A stretch of 64,000 nucleotides of DNA from CAWFGW01 sp963815495 (GTDB taxonomy: Bacteria; Bacteroidota; Bacteroidia; Cytophagales; JAAEPT01): positions 62,001 to 126,000 of the forward strand of contig CAWFGW010000001.1 of NCBI GenBank assembly GCA_963815495.1, read 5' to 3'. This document shows positions 32,233 to 39,776 of this stretch, piece by piece. Each line of letters starts with the position of its first letter. Positions within the stretch are counted from its first letter, which is position 1. Position numbers and translations under genes: made by a program. The notes under the pieces are model-generated. The model did not search any database. It was not told where the DNA came from and was given only the letters and a program-made list of their open reading frames with translations.

Positions 32233-33468
32233 CTAGAAATCTATCTCCACCTGCCCTCGCATCAAATCCTCAAACGTATCCCGTGCACGAATAAGTTTTG
32301 CTTCGCCTTTATAAATCATCACTTCCGCAGGGCGAAAACGGGCGTTAAAATTGGAAGCCATCATGTAGCCATAAGCCCCCGCATTTTTGAAAGCAAGAAT
32401 ATCACCTTCTTTAGTCCGGGGTAAGTCCCGATCCGTAGCGAAGGTATCTGTTTCACAAATATTACCGACTATATTATAAACATGTGTTTCTGTATCGGTA
32501 GTGTTGCTCAAGTTTATAATATCGTGATGCGCATCGTACATCATGGGTCGAATCAAGTGGTTAAAACCAGAATCTACTCCAATGAAAGTACAGGCAGGTG
32601 TTTCTTTAATGATGTTGGTTGTCACTAGAAAATACCCTGACTCACTGACCAAGAACTTTCCTGGCTCAAACCATATTTCCAACTCTCTACCGTATTCTTC
32701 GCAGAATTTAGAGAAGGCTTCAGTCATACTTTTACCTAGTTTTTCAATATCAGTAACATGAGCACCTTCATAATAGGCTACTTTAAAACCACTACCAAAG
32801 TCTAAAAATTGCAAGTCGGCAAAGTTTTTAGCGGCTTTAAATACGATGGCAGCACCTTTCATCCACACTTCGGTGTCTAAGATGTCAGAGCCTGTATGCA
32901 CGTGGATACCCTCCACATTTAAATCTAATTTGTTGACGACCTCTATCACTTCATCCAATTGAAGAATAGAAATCCCAAATTTAGATCCGACATGACCCAC
33001 TTGAATGTTTTTATTTCCTCCAGCAGTAATGTGTGGGTTAATCCGAATACAAATTGGAACAGATGAACCGTATTTAGCGCCAAATTTCTCCAGAAAGGGA
33101 ATGTTGTCAATGTTGATATGTACACCAAGATCTACCGCTTCTTCAATTTCTGAGAAAGCCACACAGTTGGGGGTATACATGATAGCCTCTTTTGCGAAAC
33201 CAGCTAAAAAAGCCATTTTGACTTCGTTGATGGAAACAGCATCACAACCAGCCCCTTCGTTTTTTAGCAGTCGAAGTACATTGATATTCGTAAGGGATTT
33301 ACAAGCAAACTTCAATTTCACATCTAAACCGCTGAACGCACTTTTTAATTGGTGATATTGAGCACTGATTTTTTCAGCATCGTAAACATATACTGGAGAG
33401 CCAAATTGGTTTACCACATCCGTCAATGCTACGCCTTGTACTTGATATTGTCCGTTTACTAATTCCAT
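32233..33468 (-). CDS. lysA: diaminopimelate decarboxylase
   Basis: PLP-dependent fold-type III decarboxylase that converts meso-diaminopimelate to L-lysine; 411 residues from the ATG at 33468 (a TTG 24 bp upstream is unlikely). The PLP Lys is in KLKFACKSLTNINVLRLL. Further motifs are EGIHVHTGSD, the PLP-phosphate segment FLDFGSGFKV, the dimer-interface CETDTFATDRDLP (usual CESxD) and AGAYGYMMASNFN. Length and motifs are normal. No lysine-biosynthesis neighbours are visible; it stands alone on the reverse strand. Confidence 0.94.
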   Translation of the reverse strand: MELVNGQYQVQGVALTDVVNQFGSPVYVYDAEKISAQYHQLKSAFSGLDVKLKFACKSLTNINVLRLLKNEGAGCDAVSINEVKMAFLAGFAKEAIMYTPNCVAFSEIEEAVDLGVHINIDNIPFLEKFGAKYGSSVPICIRINPHITAGGNKNIQVGHVGSKFGISILQLDEVIEVVNKLDLNVEGIHVHTGSDILDTEVWMKGAAIVFKAAKNFADLQFLDFGSGFKVAYYEGAHVTDIEKLGKSMTEAFSKFCEEYGRELEIWFEPGKFLVSESGYFLVTTNIIKETPACTFIGVDSGFNHLIRPMMYDAHHDIINLSNTTDTETHVYNIVGNICETDTFATDRDLPRTKEGDILAFKNAGAYGYMMASNFNARFRPAEVMIYKGEAKLIRARDTFEDLMRGQVEIDF

Positions 33469-33668
33469 TTTTTTAAAATTACAGGGCTGCAAAGATAGAA
33501 TTAATATTTTTTAAAAATTAACGATCACCGCTGAATCATAACTTGACGATATTATTTTTGAAAAGTAGGTTTTAGAGTAATTACAGAGATGGTGTGATGA
33601 AAAAAAATATTAACACTTTAAAAATAAAATTAAAAATGTATTTTTAATAACTATTTAAATTTAGTGTT

Positions 33669-34499
33669 ATGAAAACAAGAATATTCCTATTACTTATTTC
33701 TTCTTTGTTGGTGCTGAGTTGTGAAAAAGATAAGAAAGAAGATGAAACTATTCAAAACGACAAAGTTCAGGAGACTAAAGATAATCCAATTACTTATGGC
33801 GCATGGTCTTCTAGTAATGATTTAACTCGAATTAATATAGACCAAAATGGAGTAGAGTTTTGCAATATAAAAGTTCATGAAATTTATGGAGCAAGTACAA
33901 CTTCAAAGATATATAAAGGTTGGATAGTAGATGGTGAGGAACAGGCAGCCGAAGGAGCAATTTTTAGATATTTTGTTCAAGGTGGAGATTTGTACATTAG
34001 AGACCCAGATGACAATGTGGCGGGTCCTTATTTTAAAAGAGAGGGAGGCTTTTCATGTTCTTATGAAGTTGATAAACCTGAGGCTGATACTAGTATGTAT
34101 GGTAATTGGACTTTGTATGAAAAAATTGATAAAGGTCAAGAGAAGTATGGAGGTTATCAAGTATGTAATGAAGTTACTCAAACATGTTCAACAAAATATT
34201 CTTATTTAGATATTTATGAGGAGACTACGATAAATCTTTCGATTGGAAAAGGTGGTGCGAGTGGTTGCGGACATTTTTTTAGTAATGCATTTGGTGGGTC
34301 TGGTTATGACGAAAAAGTCGATTTACGTTTATCTTGTTATGATTTAGCTTTATCTTATACGTGTACTGGAAATGTTTATTTTTCACTTAATCCAGATGGA
34401 AACCTTGAAATTGAAATTATAGATGAAAGTTATAGAGTTGAAGGAAACTACATTCTGAAAAAGTCAGCTTCATCATTTAACTGCCCCGATCTCTACTAA
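33669..34499 (+). CDS. lipoprotein of unknown function
   Basis: A 276-residue lipoprotein (signal with LVLSC; Cys at about 18), followed by a Lys/Glu-rich linker. The mature part has two similar halves, each opening with a NPITYGAWSSSNDLT- or TSMYGNWTLYEK-type segment as in lipocalin-like stability domains of Bacteroidota, and several Cys pairs. I do not recognise a defined family. It lies 52 bp upstream of the trp leader region on the same strand, but the trp operon has its own promoter and attenuator, so a functional link is not implied. Confidence 0.65.
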   Translation: MKTRIFLLLISSLLVLSCEKDKKEDETIQNDKVQETKDNPITYGAWSSSNDLTRINIDQNGVEFCNIKVHEIYGASTTSKIYKGWIVDGEEQAAEGAIFRYFVQGGDLYIRDPDDNVAGPYFKREGGFSCSYEVDKPEADTSMYGNWTLYEKIDKGQEKYGGYQVCNEVTQTCSTKYSYLDIYEETTINLSIGKGGASGCGHFFSNAFGGSGYDEKVDLRLSCYDLALSYTCTGNVYFSLNPDGNLEIEIIDESYRVEGNYILKKSASSFNCPDLY

Positions 34500-34512
34500 A
34501 AAATAACTTAGG

Positions 34513-34546
34513 TTTTTACAATTCTTCCAAACTCTTTATATATTTG
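34513..34546 (+). promoter_or_regulatory. predicted trp operon promoter
   Basis: TATATTTG (34539-34546) is a perfect TAnnTTTG -7 element; a weak TTTT/TTTA -33 element lies about 21 bp upstream (34513-34518). With the start about 5 nt after the G, as implied by the five Crp/Fnr-type promoters, the mRNA would begin at or next to the trpL ATG at 34551. Confidence 0.6.
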
Positions 34547-34550
34547 CCCT

Positions 34551-34604
34551 ATGCATTTACAAACTACAGTTGCAAAAAATTGGTGGTGGCTTGATAAAAA
34601 TTAA
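34551..34604 (+). CDS. trpL: trp leader peptide with three consecutive Trp codons
   Basis: A 17-codon open frame encoding MHLQTTVAKNWWWLDKN and then TAA. Three adjacent TGG codons (34581-34589) in so short a frame, 92 bp ahead of trpE and followed by a terminator, are the mark of a Trp attenuation leader peptide. When charged tRNA-Trp is scarce, the ribosome would stall here and change the folding of the downstream RNA. It may be translated from a leaderless mRNA. Confidence 0.9.
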   Translation: MHLQTTVAKNWWWLDKN

Positions 34605-34690
34605 TTATCAGGCGAAGAGTGCTATATAAAAAAGAATTTGAATCATTAAATTATATAAGCTTACTGCACGCAGTAAGCTTTTTTTATTTT
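34590..34690 (+). promoter_or_regulatory. trp operon transcription attenuator
   Basis: Three mutually competing structures can be drawn. (a) 34590-34597 (CTTGATAA) with 34605-34612 (TTATCAGG), enclosing the trpL stop codon. (b) An antiterminator pairing 34618-34629 (AGTGCTATATAA) with 34651-34665 (TTATATAAGCTTACT), with small bulges. (c) An intrinsic terminator: AAGCTTACTG (34657-34666), loop CACG, CAGTAAGCTT, then a T-run to 34690. (b) covers nearly all of the left arm of (c). trpE begins 5 bp after the terminator. Confidence 0.88.
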
Positions 34691-34695
34691 AAGGT

Positions 34696-36102
34696 ATGAG
34701 TAAAATTAACTTCAACACCAATTTCAAAAAGATCCTGGGCGACACGTATACCCCAGTAGGTATTTATTTGCGGTTTCGAGACAAATACCCGAATAGTATT
34801 ATCATGGAAAGTTCTGATTATCATGGTAATGAACACAGCTATTCGTACATCTGCTTCGACCCAATTTCTAAGTTTGTGGTGGAGAAAAACACCATTTATC
34901 AGCAGTTACCTGATGGCGAGTTGACTACCAAAACAATTGCTAAACGGCAGGATGTGACAGAAGGATTACAAGCCTATGCAACTAGTTTTTCTTATGATAA
35001 ACCGAAGGTGCCTTACATCACCCATGGCTTGTTTGGCTATTCGTCATACAATGCAGTAAGGTACTTTGAAGACATAGAAATAGATGAATTTGAATCGGAC
35101 GAAAGAGCCATCCCTGACTTATATTACCAGATTTACCGTTATGTGTTAGTGTATAGTCATCAGCAAGATGAAATATATATCTACGAACACCTGAGAGAGG
35201 GTGAGGAAAGCAGGATGGATGTCGTGTTAGAAACGTTGAATCGAAAAGATTTTTCAGCATACGACTTCACTTCTGGTGATGATGAAACATCAAACTTCAC
35301 TGATGATGAATTTTTAAAAATTCTTCAGAAAGGTATGGATCACTGCTATCGGGGTGATGTTTTTCAGATGGTGCTTTCAAGACGCTTTCAGCAAAGTTTC
35401 AAGGGCGATGAGTTTCAGGTGTATCGTGCTTTGCGTCATATTAACCCTTCGCCTTATTTGTTTTTTTTTGATTTTGGAGGGTTTAAAATCTTTGGTTCTT
35501 CCCCAGAGGCTCAAATTGTGATTGATGACGGGAAAGCTACGATTTTCCCCATTGCAGGTACATTTAAACGCACAGGCAACGATGAGGAAGATCGAGCGTT
35601 GGCAAAAAAATTATTTGACGATCCCAAAGAAAACTCAGAACACGTAATGCTAGTGGACTTAGCTCGAAATGATTTGAGCCGTCATGGTTCAGAAGTAACA
35701 GTAGAAACCTTTAAAGAGATTCAGTTTTACTCCCACGTCATACACTTAGTGTCAAAGGTTACAGGTAAAATGGATGATGTCACCCAGTCAATCCAGCTGG
35801 CTGCAGACACATTTCCCGCAGGAACGTTGTCTGGAGCACCCAAATACATGGCAATGAAACTTATTAACCAATATGAAAACAACTGTCGTGGTTATTATGG
35901 TGGTGCTATAGGTTATATGGGTTTTGAGGGTGAGTTTAATCATGCCATCATGATTCGGACAATTTTGAGCAAAAGTAACAACCTCTATTATCAAGCAGGC
36001 GCTGGGGTAGTGGCTAAATCAACTATTGAAAGCGAGTTACAGGAAGTACATAACAAGTTATTGGCACCAAAAACAGCTATTGAGTTGGCGAATAAGATAT
36101 AA
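34696..36102 (+). CDS. trpE: anthranilate synthase component I
   Basis: TrpE converts chorismate to anthranilate with ammonia supplied by TrpG, the first committed step of tryptophan synthesis. The 468-residue protein has the N-terminal regulatory region (IIMESSDYHGNEHSYS, with the ES pair that forms the Trp feedback site in this family) and the chorismate-binding core: RGDVFQMVLSRRF, PSPYLFFFDF, FPIAGTFKRTGNDEED, HVMLVDLARNDL, FPAGTLSGAPK and AGAGVVAKS. It is the first structural gene behind the trpL attenuator; a 116-bp repeat-bearing gap separates it from trpG. Confidence 0.97.
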   Translation: MSKINFNTNFKKILGDTYTPVGIYLRFRDKYPNSIIMESSDYHGNEHSYSYICFDPISKFVVEKNTIYQQLPDGELTTKTIAKRQDVTEGLQAYATSFSYDKPKVPYITHGLFGYSSYNAVRYFEDIEIDEFESDERAIPDLYYQIYRYVLVYSHQQDEIYIYEHLREGEESRMDVVLETLNRKDFSAYDFTSGDDETSNFTDDEFLKILQKGMDHCYRGDVFQMVLSRRFQQSFKGDEFQVYRALRHINPSPYLFFFDFGGFKIFGSSPEAQIVIDDGKATIFPIAGTFKRTGNDEEDRALAKKLFDDPKENSEHVMLVDLARNDLSRHGSEVTVETFKEIQFYSHVIHLVSKVTGKMDDVTQSIQLAADTFPAGTLSGAPKYMAMKLINQYENNCRGYYGGAIGYMGFEGEFNHAIMIRTILSKSNNLYYQAGAGVVAKSTIESELQEVHNKLLAPKTAIELANKI

Positions 36103-36218
36103 AGACGGAAAGCGGAAAAATGTAGGAATGGTTAACCTAATAATGTCAATCGTAAGTTCCGTTAAGCGTCTAGCGTTGCACGTTCTTCCGTTTCCCCGTT
36201 AACTGTAAAAAGAAAACA
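36103..36218. repeat. interspersed inverted repeat between trpE and trpG
   Basis: The gap contains CCGTTAAGCGTCTAGCGT (36159-36176), 16 of 18 bases identical to a stretch in the trpF-trpB gap, and GTCAATCGTAA (36145-36155), identical to one in the trpB-trpA gap. Left and right ends show inverted purine/pyrimidine arms (GACGGAAAGCGG near 36104; TTCCGTTTCCCCG near 36186). Confidence 0.65.
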
Positions 36219-36791
36219 ATGAAAATACTAGTCTTAGATAATTACGATTCGTTTACCTACAACTTGGTACACATCATTCGCGAAGCGGGCTATGGTGCTG
36301 ATCTGGATGTAATTCGTAACGATAAAATCACAGTAGAAGAAGTCGCCAAGTACGACAAAATTCTTCTTTCTCCTGGCCCAGGAATTCCAGTAGAAGCAGG
36401 TATTATGATGGACTTAATAAAAACATATGCACCAACAAAGAGTATTTTAGGTGTATGTTTAGGTCATCAAGGCATTTGTGAGGCATTTGGAGCTACGTTG
36501 ACCAACATGAAACATGTCTTACATGGTATTGGAATGCAAACAACCGTCCTTGACCAAGCAGATTATTTGTTTCAAGGGATTAACAATGAATTTACCACAG
36601 GTCGATACCACAGTTGGGTTGCTGAAAAGTCAACCATTGCTGATCCCATGGAAATCACTGCTCTCAGCGAAGACGACTACGTGATGGCTGCGAAACATAA
36701 AACTTATGATGTCCGCGGGGTACAGTTTCACCCTGAATCCGTATTGACACCTGGTGGAAAACAGATTGTGTTGAATTGGCTTGATAACTAG
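36219..36791 (+). CDS. trpG: anthranilate synthase component II (glutamine amidotransferase)
   Basis: Class I glutamine amidotransferase of 190 residues supplying ammonia to TrpE. The N-terminus KILVLDNYDSFTYNLVHI, the oxyanion motif LSPGPGIP, the nucleophile Cys in LGVCLGHQGICEAFG, and the catalytic His/Glu in VQFHPESVLTPGG are all present. Only the TrpE partner lies next to it, although such subunits can also serve PabB. The gene is followed by a 224-bp gap filled with nested repeats before trpD. Confidence 0.96.
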   Translation: MKILVLDNYDSFTYNLVHIIREAGYGADLDVIRNDKITVEEVAKYDKILLSPGPGIPVEAGIMMDLIKTYAPTKSILGVCLGHQGICEAFGATLTNMKHVLHGIGMQTTVLDQADYLFQGINNEFTTGRYHSWVAEKSTIADPMEITALSEDDYVMAAKHKTYDVRGVQFHPESVLTPGGKQIVLNWLDN

Positions 36792-36796
36792 TGAAT

Positions 36797-37002
36797 AGTT
36801 AATAATGAAGAATTAATAATTATTTAAAAACGTCATTGCGAGGAAGGAGGTACGACTGACGTGGCAATCTTTCAATCGCAAACGAACATATAATTTGAGA
36901 TGTCATCTCGAGGTTAGAGGAATCTTTAGTATATAATTCTTTACTCATCAAAAATGACATCGAAGTAAAAATAAAAGATTGCCGCGCTACGCTCGCACTG
37001 AC
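36797..37002. repeat. nested palindromic (MITE-like) repeat between trpG and trpD
   Basis: Outer arms: CGTCATTGCGAGG ... GACGTGGCAATCTT (36831-36871) and, inverted, AAAGATTGCC ... GCTCGCACTGAC (36974-37002). Inner arms: GATGTCATCTCGAGG ... GAATCTTT (36899-36927) and AAAAATGACATCGAAG (36950-36965). An AT-rich lead-in (AGTTAATAATGA) starts at 36797, just after the trpG stop. It looks like one element inserted in another. A second copy of the left part lies after trpD. Confidence 0.8.
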
Positions 37003-37015
37003 AAATAGAGAAAAA

Positions 37016-38005
37016 ATGAAAGAACTATTACACCACCTATTCGCCCATAACACATTATCAAGAGAACAAGCTAAATCGGTTTTGATGGAGATTGGTGAAG
37101 GCAAACATGTGCCCATGCAGATTGCTACCTTCCTGACAGTGTTCAGTATGCGTAGCATCACTGTGGAAGAGTTGCTCGGCTTTAGAGATGCGATGTTAGA
37201 AATGGTGGTGAAGGTGGATTTGAGTGAATTCACTCCGTTAGACATTGTAGGAACTGGAGGCGATGGAAAAGATACGTTCAATATCTCTACTACCAGTGCT
37301 TTTGTGACGGCTGGTGCAGGTTACAAAATTGCAAAACACGGCAACTATGGGGTGTCTTCAAGTTGTGGATCATCCAATGTGTTGGAATATTTGGGGGTCA
37401 AGTTTAGCAATGAAGAAGCGGTATTAAAATCACAATTGGAGAAGTCTGGCTTTTGTATGCTTCACGCTCCCCTTTTTCATCCAGCCATGAGATATGCTGC
37501 GCCCGTTCGAAAGGAAATGCAGGTACGCACCTTCTTTAATATGCTTGGACCAATGATAAACCCCTGCTACCCTAAACATCAGTTTTTGGGAGTCTATAGT
37601 TTGGAGTTGTTGCGATTATATGGCTATATGTATCAAAGGACAGATATAACTTACAACATAGTACATGCTTTAGATGTGTATGATGAAGTCTCGCTGACCT
37701 GTCCTGTAAAAATAATGTCAAACCGGGGAGAAGCCTTGTTAGAGCCAAAAGACTTTGGGTTCAAACAAATCACTCAGAAAGAATTATGGGGAGGAGCCTC
37801 TATTGAAGAGTCTGCTAAAATTTTGGTCAATATCTTAAAAGGAGATGGCACCGAAGCGCAAACCAATGCTGTATTAGCAAATGCTGGTTTAGCTATACAA
37901 ACCATGGAACAAACGTGGTCGTTAAGTGATTGTATTGCCAAAGCGAGGGAGTCGATAGATTCAGGGGAAGCATTCGCTTCACTGAATGTTTTAATTAATA
38001 GTTAA
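37016..38005 (+). CDS. trpD: anthranilate phosphoribosyltransferase
   Basis: TrpD joins anthranilate to PRPP. At 329 residues it is full length: N-terminal helical domain, then the PRPP-binding DIVGTGGDGKDTFNISTTSAF, the KHGNYGVSSSCGSSNVLE loop, and FFNMLGPMINPC. One substitution is visible: the usual KHGNRA/S-SS loop reads KHGNYGVSSS. Its stop codon is followed immediately by the AT-rich lead-in of an interspersed repeat, and the last residues (VLINS) are encoded within that AT-rich stretch. Confidence 0.96.
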   Translation: MKELLHHLFAHNTLSREQAKSVLMEIGEGKHVPMQIATFLTVFSMRSITVEELLGFRDAMLEMVVKVDLSEFTPLDIVGTGGDGKDTFNISTTSAFVTAGAGYKIAKHGNYGVSSSCGSSNVLEYLGVKFSNEEAVLKSQLEKSGFCMLHAPLFHPAMRYAAPVRKEMQVRTFFNMLGPMINPCYPKHQFLGVYSLELLRLYGYMYQRTDITYNIVHALDVYDEVSLTCPVKIMSNRGEALLEPKDFGFKQITQKELWGGASIEESAKILVNILKGDGTEAQTNAVLANAGLAIQTMEQTWSLSDCIAKARESIDSGEAFASLNVLINS

Positions 38006-38136
38006 TAATGAATAATTAATAATTTTCCGTCATTGCGAGGAAGAAGGCACGCCTGACGTGGCAATCTCTTCATCGGATAACGTTTTCAAAATATTAAGAT
38101 TACACACGTCCTGCTAGAGCAGGACTGGTAATGACG
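38001..38136. repeat. palindromic repeat between trpD and trpC
   Basis: A second copy of the CGTCATTGCGAGGAAG ... GACGTGGCAATCTC element (38028-38068), with the same AT-rich lead-in (GTTAATAATGAATAATT from 38001) overlapping the trpD stop, and a partial inverted right end near 38104-38136 (GTCCTGCTAGAGCAGGAC, then TAATGACGT). It closely matches 36797-36871. Confidence 0.8.
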
Positions 38137-38146
38137 TAAGACAAAA

Positions 38147-38941
38147 ATGAACATACTAGATAAGATAGTCGCAAACACACAAGGAGAAGTCGCTGCACGT
38201 AAGTCGCTAGTGACTGTTGCTGAATTGGAAAAATCACCTCTTTTCAACCGAACACCTTTGGTGGTGAAAGACTTTATTCGCAACCCAGCTAATTCGGGTA
38301 TCATTGCGGAGATAAAAAAGAAAAGTCCTTCGAAAGGTATTATCAATGATAAAATTGATGTGGTAGAAGTGGGAAAAGGCTACGAAGCTGCTGGCGCATC
38401 GTGCATTTCTTGCTTAACTGATTTTGAGTTTTTCGGTGGTAAAATGGAATATCTTACTGCCGTAAAAAAAGCAGTGAACATACCCGTACTTCGCAAAGAC
38501 TTCATGATTGATGAATATCAAGTCATCGAAGCGAAAGCTATTGGGGCGGATATGATTTTGCTGATAGCTGCTTGTTTGACTCCAGTAGAGTTAGAAAACT
38601 TAGCCAAGCTGGCAAAGAGTTTAGGTCTTTCTGTATTAATGGAAGTGCATGATGAAGAAGAATTAAAACGCAGTATCAACCCGTATTTGGATTTGGTAGG
38701 CGTAAACAACCGAAACCTCAAAACCTTTGAAGTTTCAGTGGAAACATCTATCCGTTTGGCAGCATTAATCCCTGATGAATTCTTAAAAGTATCAGAGAGT
38801 GGCTTGACTGATGTTTCTGTCATTCCCAGCTTAAAAGCTGCTGGTTACGAAAGTTTCTTGATTGGCGAGACTTTTATGCGAGAACAAGATCCTGCGAAAT
38901 GTTTGGCAGAGTATATATCAAAAATGAAGATAGAAGGATAA
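38147..38941 (+). CDS. trpC: indole-3-glycerol-phosphate synthase
   Basis: TrpC closes the indole ring from CdRP, with loss of CO2 and water. The 264-residue TIM barrel carries GIIAEIKKKSPSKGII (catalytic Lys on strand 1), SCLTDFEFFGG, VLRKDFMIDEYQVIEA (catalytic Lys), LMEVHDEEEL, VGVNNRNLKTFEV and the phosphate-binding SESGLTD and FLIGETFM. It is separate from TrpF, unlike the fused E. coli enzyme. Confidence 0.97.
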   Translation: MNILDKIVANTQGEVAARKSLVTVAELEKSPLFNRTPLVVKDFIRNPANSGIIAEIKKKSPSKGIINDKIDVVEVGKGYEAAGASCISCLTDFEFFGGKMEYLTAVKKAVNIPVLRKDFMIDEYQVIEAKAIGADMILLIAACLTPVELENLAKLAKSLGLSVLMEVHDEEELKRSINPYLDLVGVNNRNLKTFEVSVETSIRLAALIPDEFLKVSESGLTDVSVIPSLKAAGYESFLIGETFMREQDPAKCLAEYISKMKIEG

Positions 38942-38943
38942 AA

Positions 38944-39066
38944 GTAGAAGGTAGAAAGACTCTGGAGAACCAAGATGCAAGAGTCAAGAATTAGAAGAAT
39001 AATGTAGAAGGTAGAAAGACTTAAAAATCAACTTAAAACTTATCACTTACAACTAAAAAACTCAAC
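38944..39066. repeat. direct and low-complexity repeats between trpC and trpF
   Basis: Two identical 18-bp words GTAGAAGGTAGAAAGACT (38944-38961 and 39004-39021, 60 bp apart) flank CAAGATGCAAGAGTCAAG. The right part (AACTTAAAACTTATCACTTA) is related, inverted, to 31020-31050. The inverted 18-mer also occurs after lysA at 32182-32199. Confidence 0.75.
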
Positions 39067-39069
39067 AAC

Positions 39070-39702
39070 TTGAACATAAAAATAAAAGTCTGTGGCATGC
39101 AGGATCCTGAGAACATCGAGGAGCTAGTGGCGTTACAACCTGACTACATAGGATTGATCTTCTATGAAGGGTCCAAACGGTATGCTGGAGCTACTCCTTC
39201 CATGGCTATTGAGGCGGTTATTCCAGATTCTATAGAGCCTGTAGGAGTTTTCGTGAACGAAGCGATGGAGGAAATTGAAGAAATTTCTGCCGATTATAAC
39301 ATCAACACCTTACAGTTGCATGGGGATGAATCACCTGAGTTTTGTGGTGAGTTAAAAAACAAAGGCTTTAAAGTGATTAAAGCTTTCGGAGTGGATGAGC
39401 AATTTGACTTTAAAAAGTTGGAACCTTACAAAAACAAAGTAGATTTCTTCCTGTTCGATACTAAGGGAAAGGAACATGGCGGAAATGGTGTAACTTTCGA
39501 TTGGTCTATCTTAAAAAAATATGATAACTCAGTGCCTTTTTTCCTAAGTGGAGGTTTGAGTGCAGACAACATTTCGGAAGTGTTAAAATTAGAAGGAATG
39601 AATATCCATGCAGTGGATGTAAATAGTAAATTTGAACTAGAACCAGGCGTGAAAGATGTTGAATTACTGAAAGAATCAGTGTTTAAAAAATTGAGAATAT
39701 AG
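39070..39702 (+). CDS. trpF: phosphoribosylanthranilate isomerase
   Basis: TrpF catalyses the Amadori rearrangement of PRA to CdRP. A 210-residue TIM barrel starting at the TTG at 39070, with KVCGMQDPENIEEL (catalytic Cys), IGLIFYEGSKRYAG, LQLHGDESPEFC, FLFDTKGKEHGGNGVTFDW (catalytic Asp) and the phosphate-binding FFLSGGLSADN and AVDVNSKFE. The start codon appears to be TTG (TTGAACATAAAAATAAAAG); no ATG fits, since the first conserved residues follow at once. Confidence 0.94.
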   Translation: MNIKIKVCGMQDPENIEELVALQPDYIGLIFYEGSKRYAGATPSMAIEAVIPDSIEPVGVFVNEAMEEIEEISADYNINTLQLHGDESPEFCGELKNKGFKVIKAFGVDEQFDFKKLEPYKNKVDFFLFDTKGKEHGGNGVTFDWSILKKYDNSVPFFLSGGLSADNISEVLKLEGMNIHAVDVNSKFELEPGVKDVELLKESVFKKLRI

Positions 39703-39712
39703 AACTAAAAGA

Positions 39713-39776
39713 CAGCTAAACGGTGAATGATGGAACGCTGAATGTTGCCCGTCAAACCGTTAAGCGATCAGCGTAT
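39713..39776. repeat. inverted repeat between trpF and trpB
   Basis: AAACGGT near 39719 and ACCGTT near 39756 are inverted, and CCGTTAAGCGATCAGCGT (39757-39774) matches 16 of 18 bases of the trpE-trpG gap. The repeat ends two bases before the trpB ATG and so provides its translation initiation region. Confidence 0.65.

Noticed and set aside
39723..39776. A GTG start for trpB that would add 18 residues.
   Set aside because: The added residues are encoded by an interspersed repeat and precede the conserved TrpB N-terminus.
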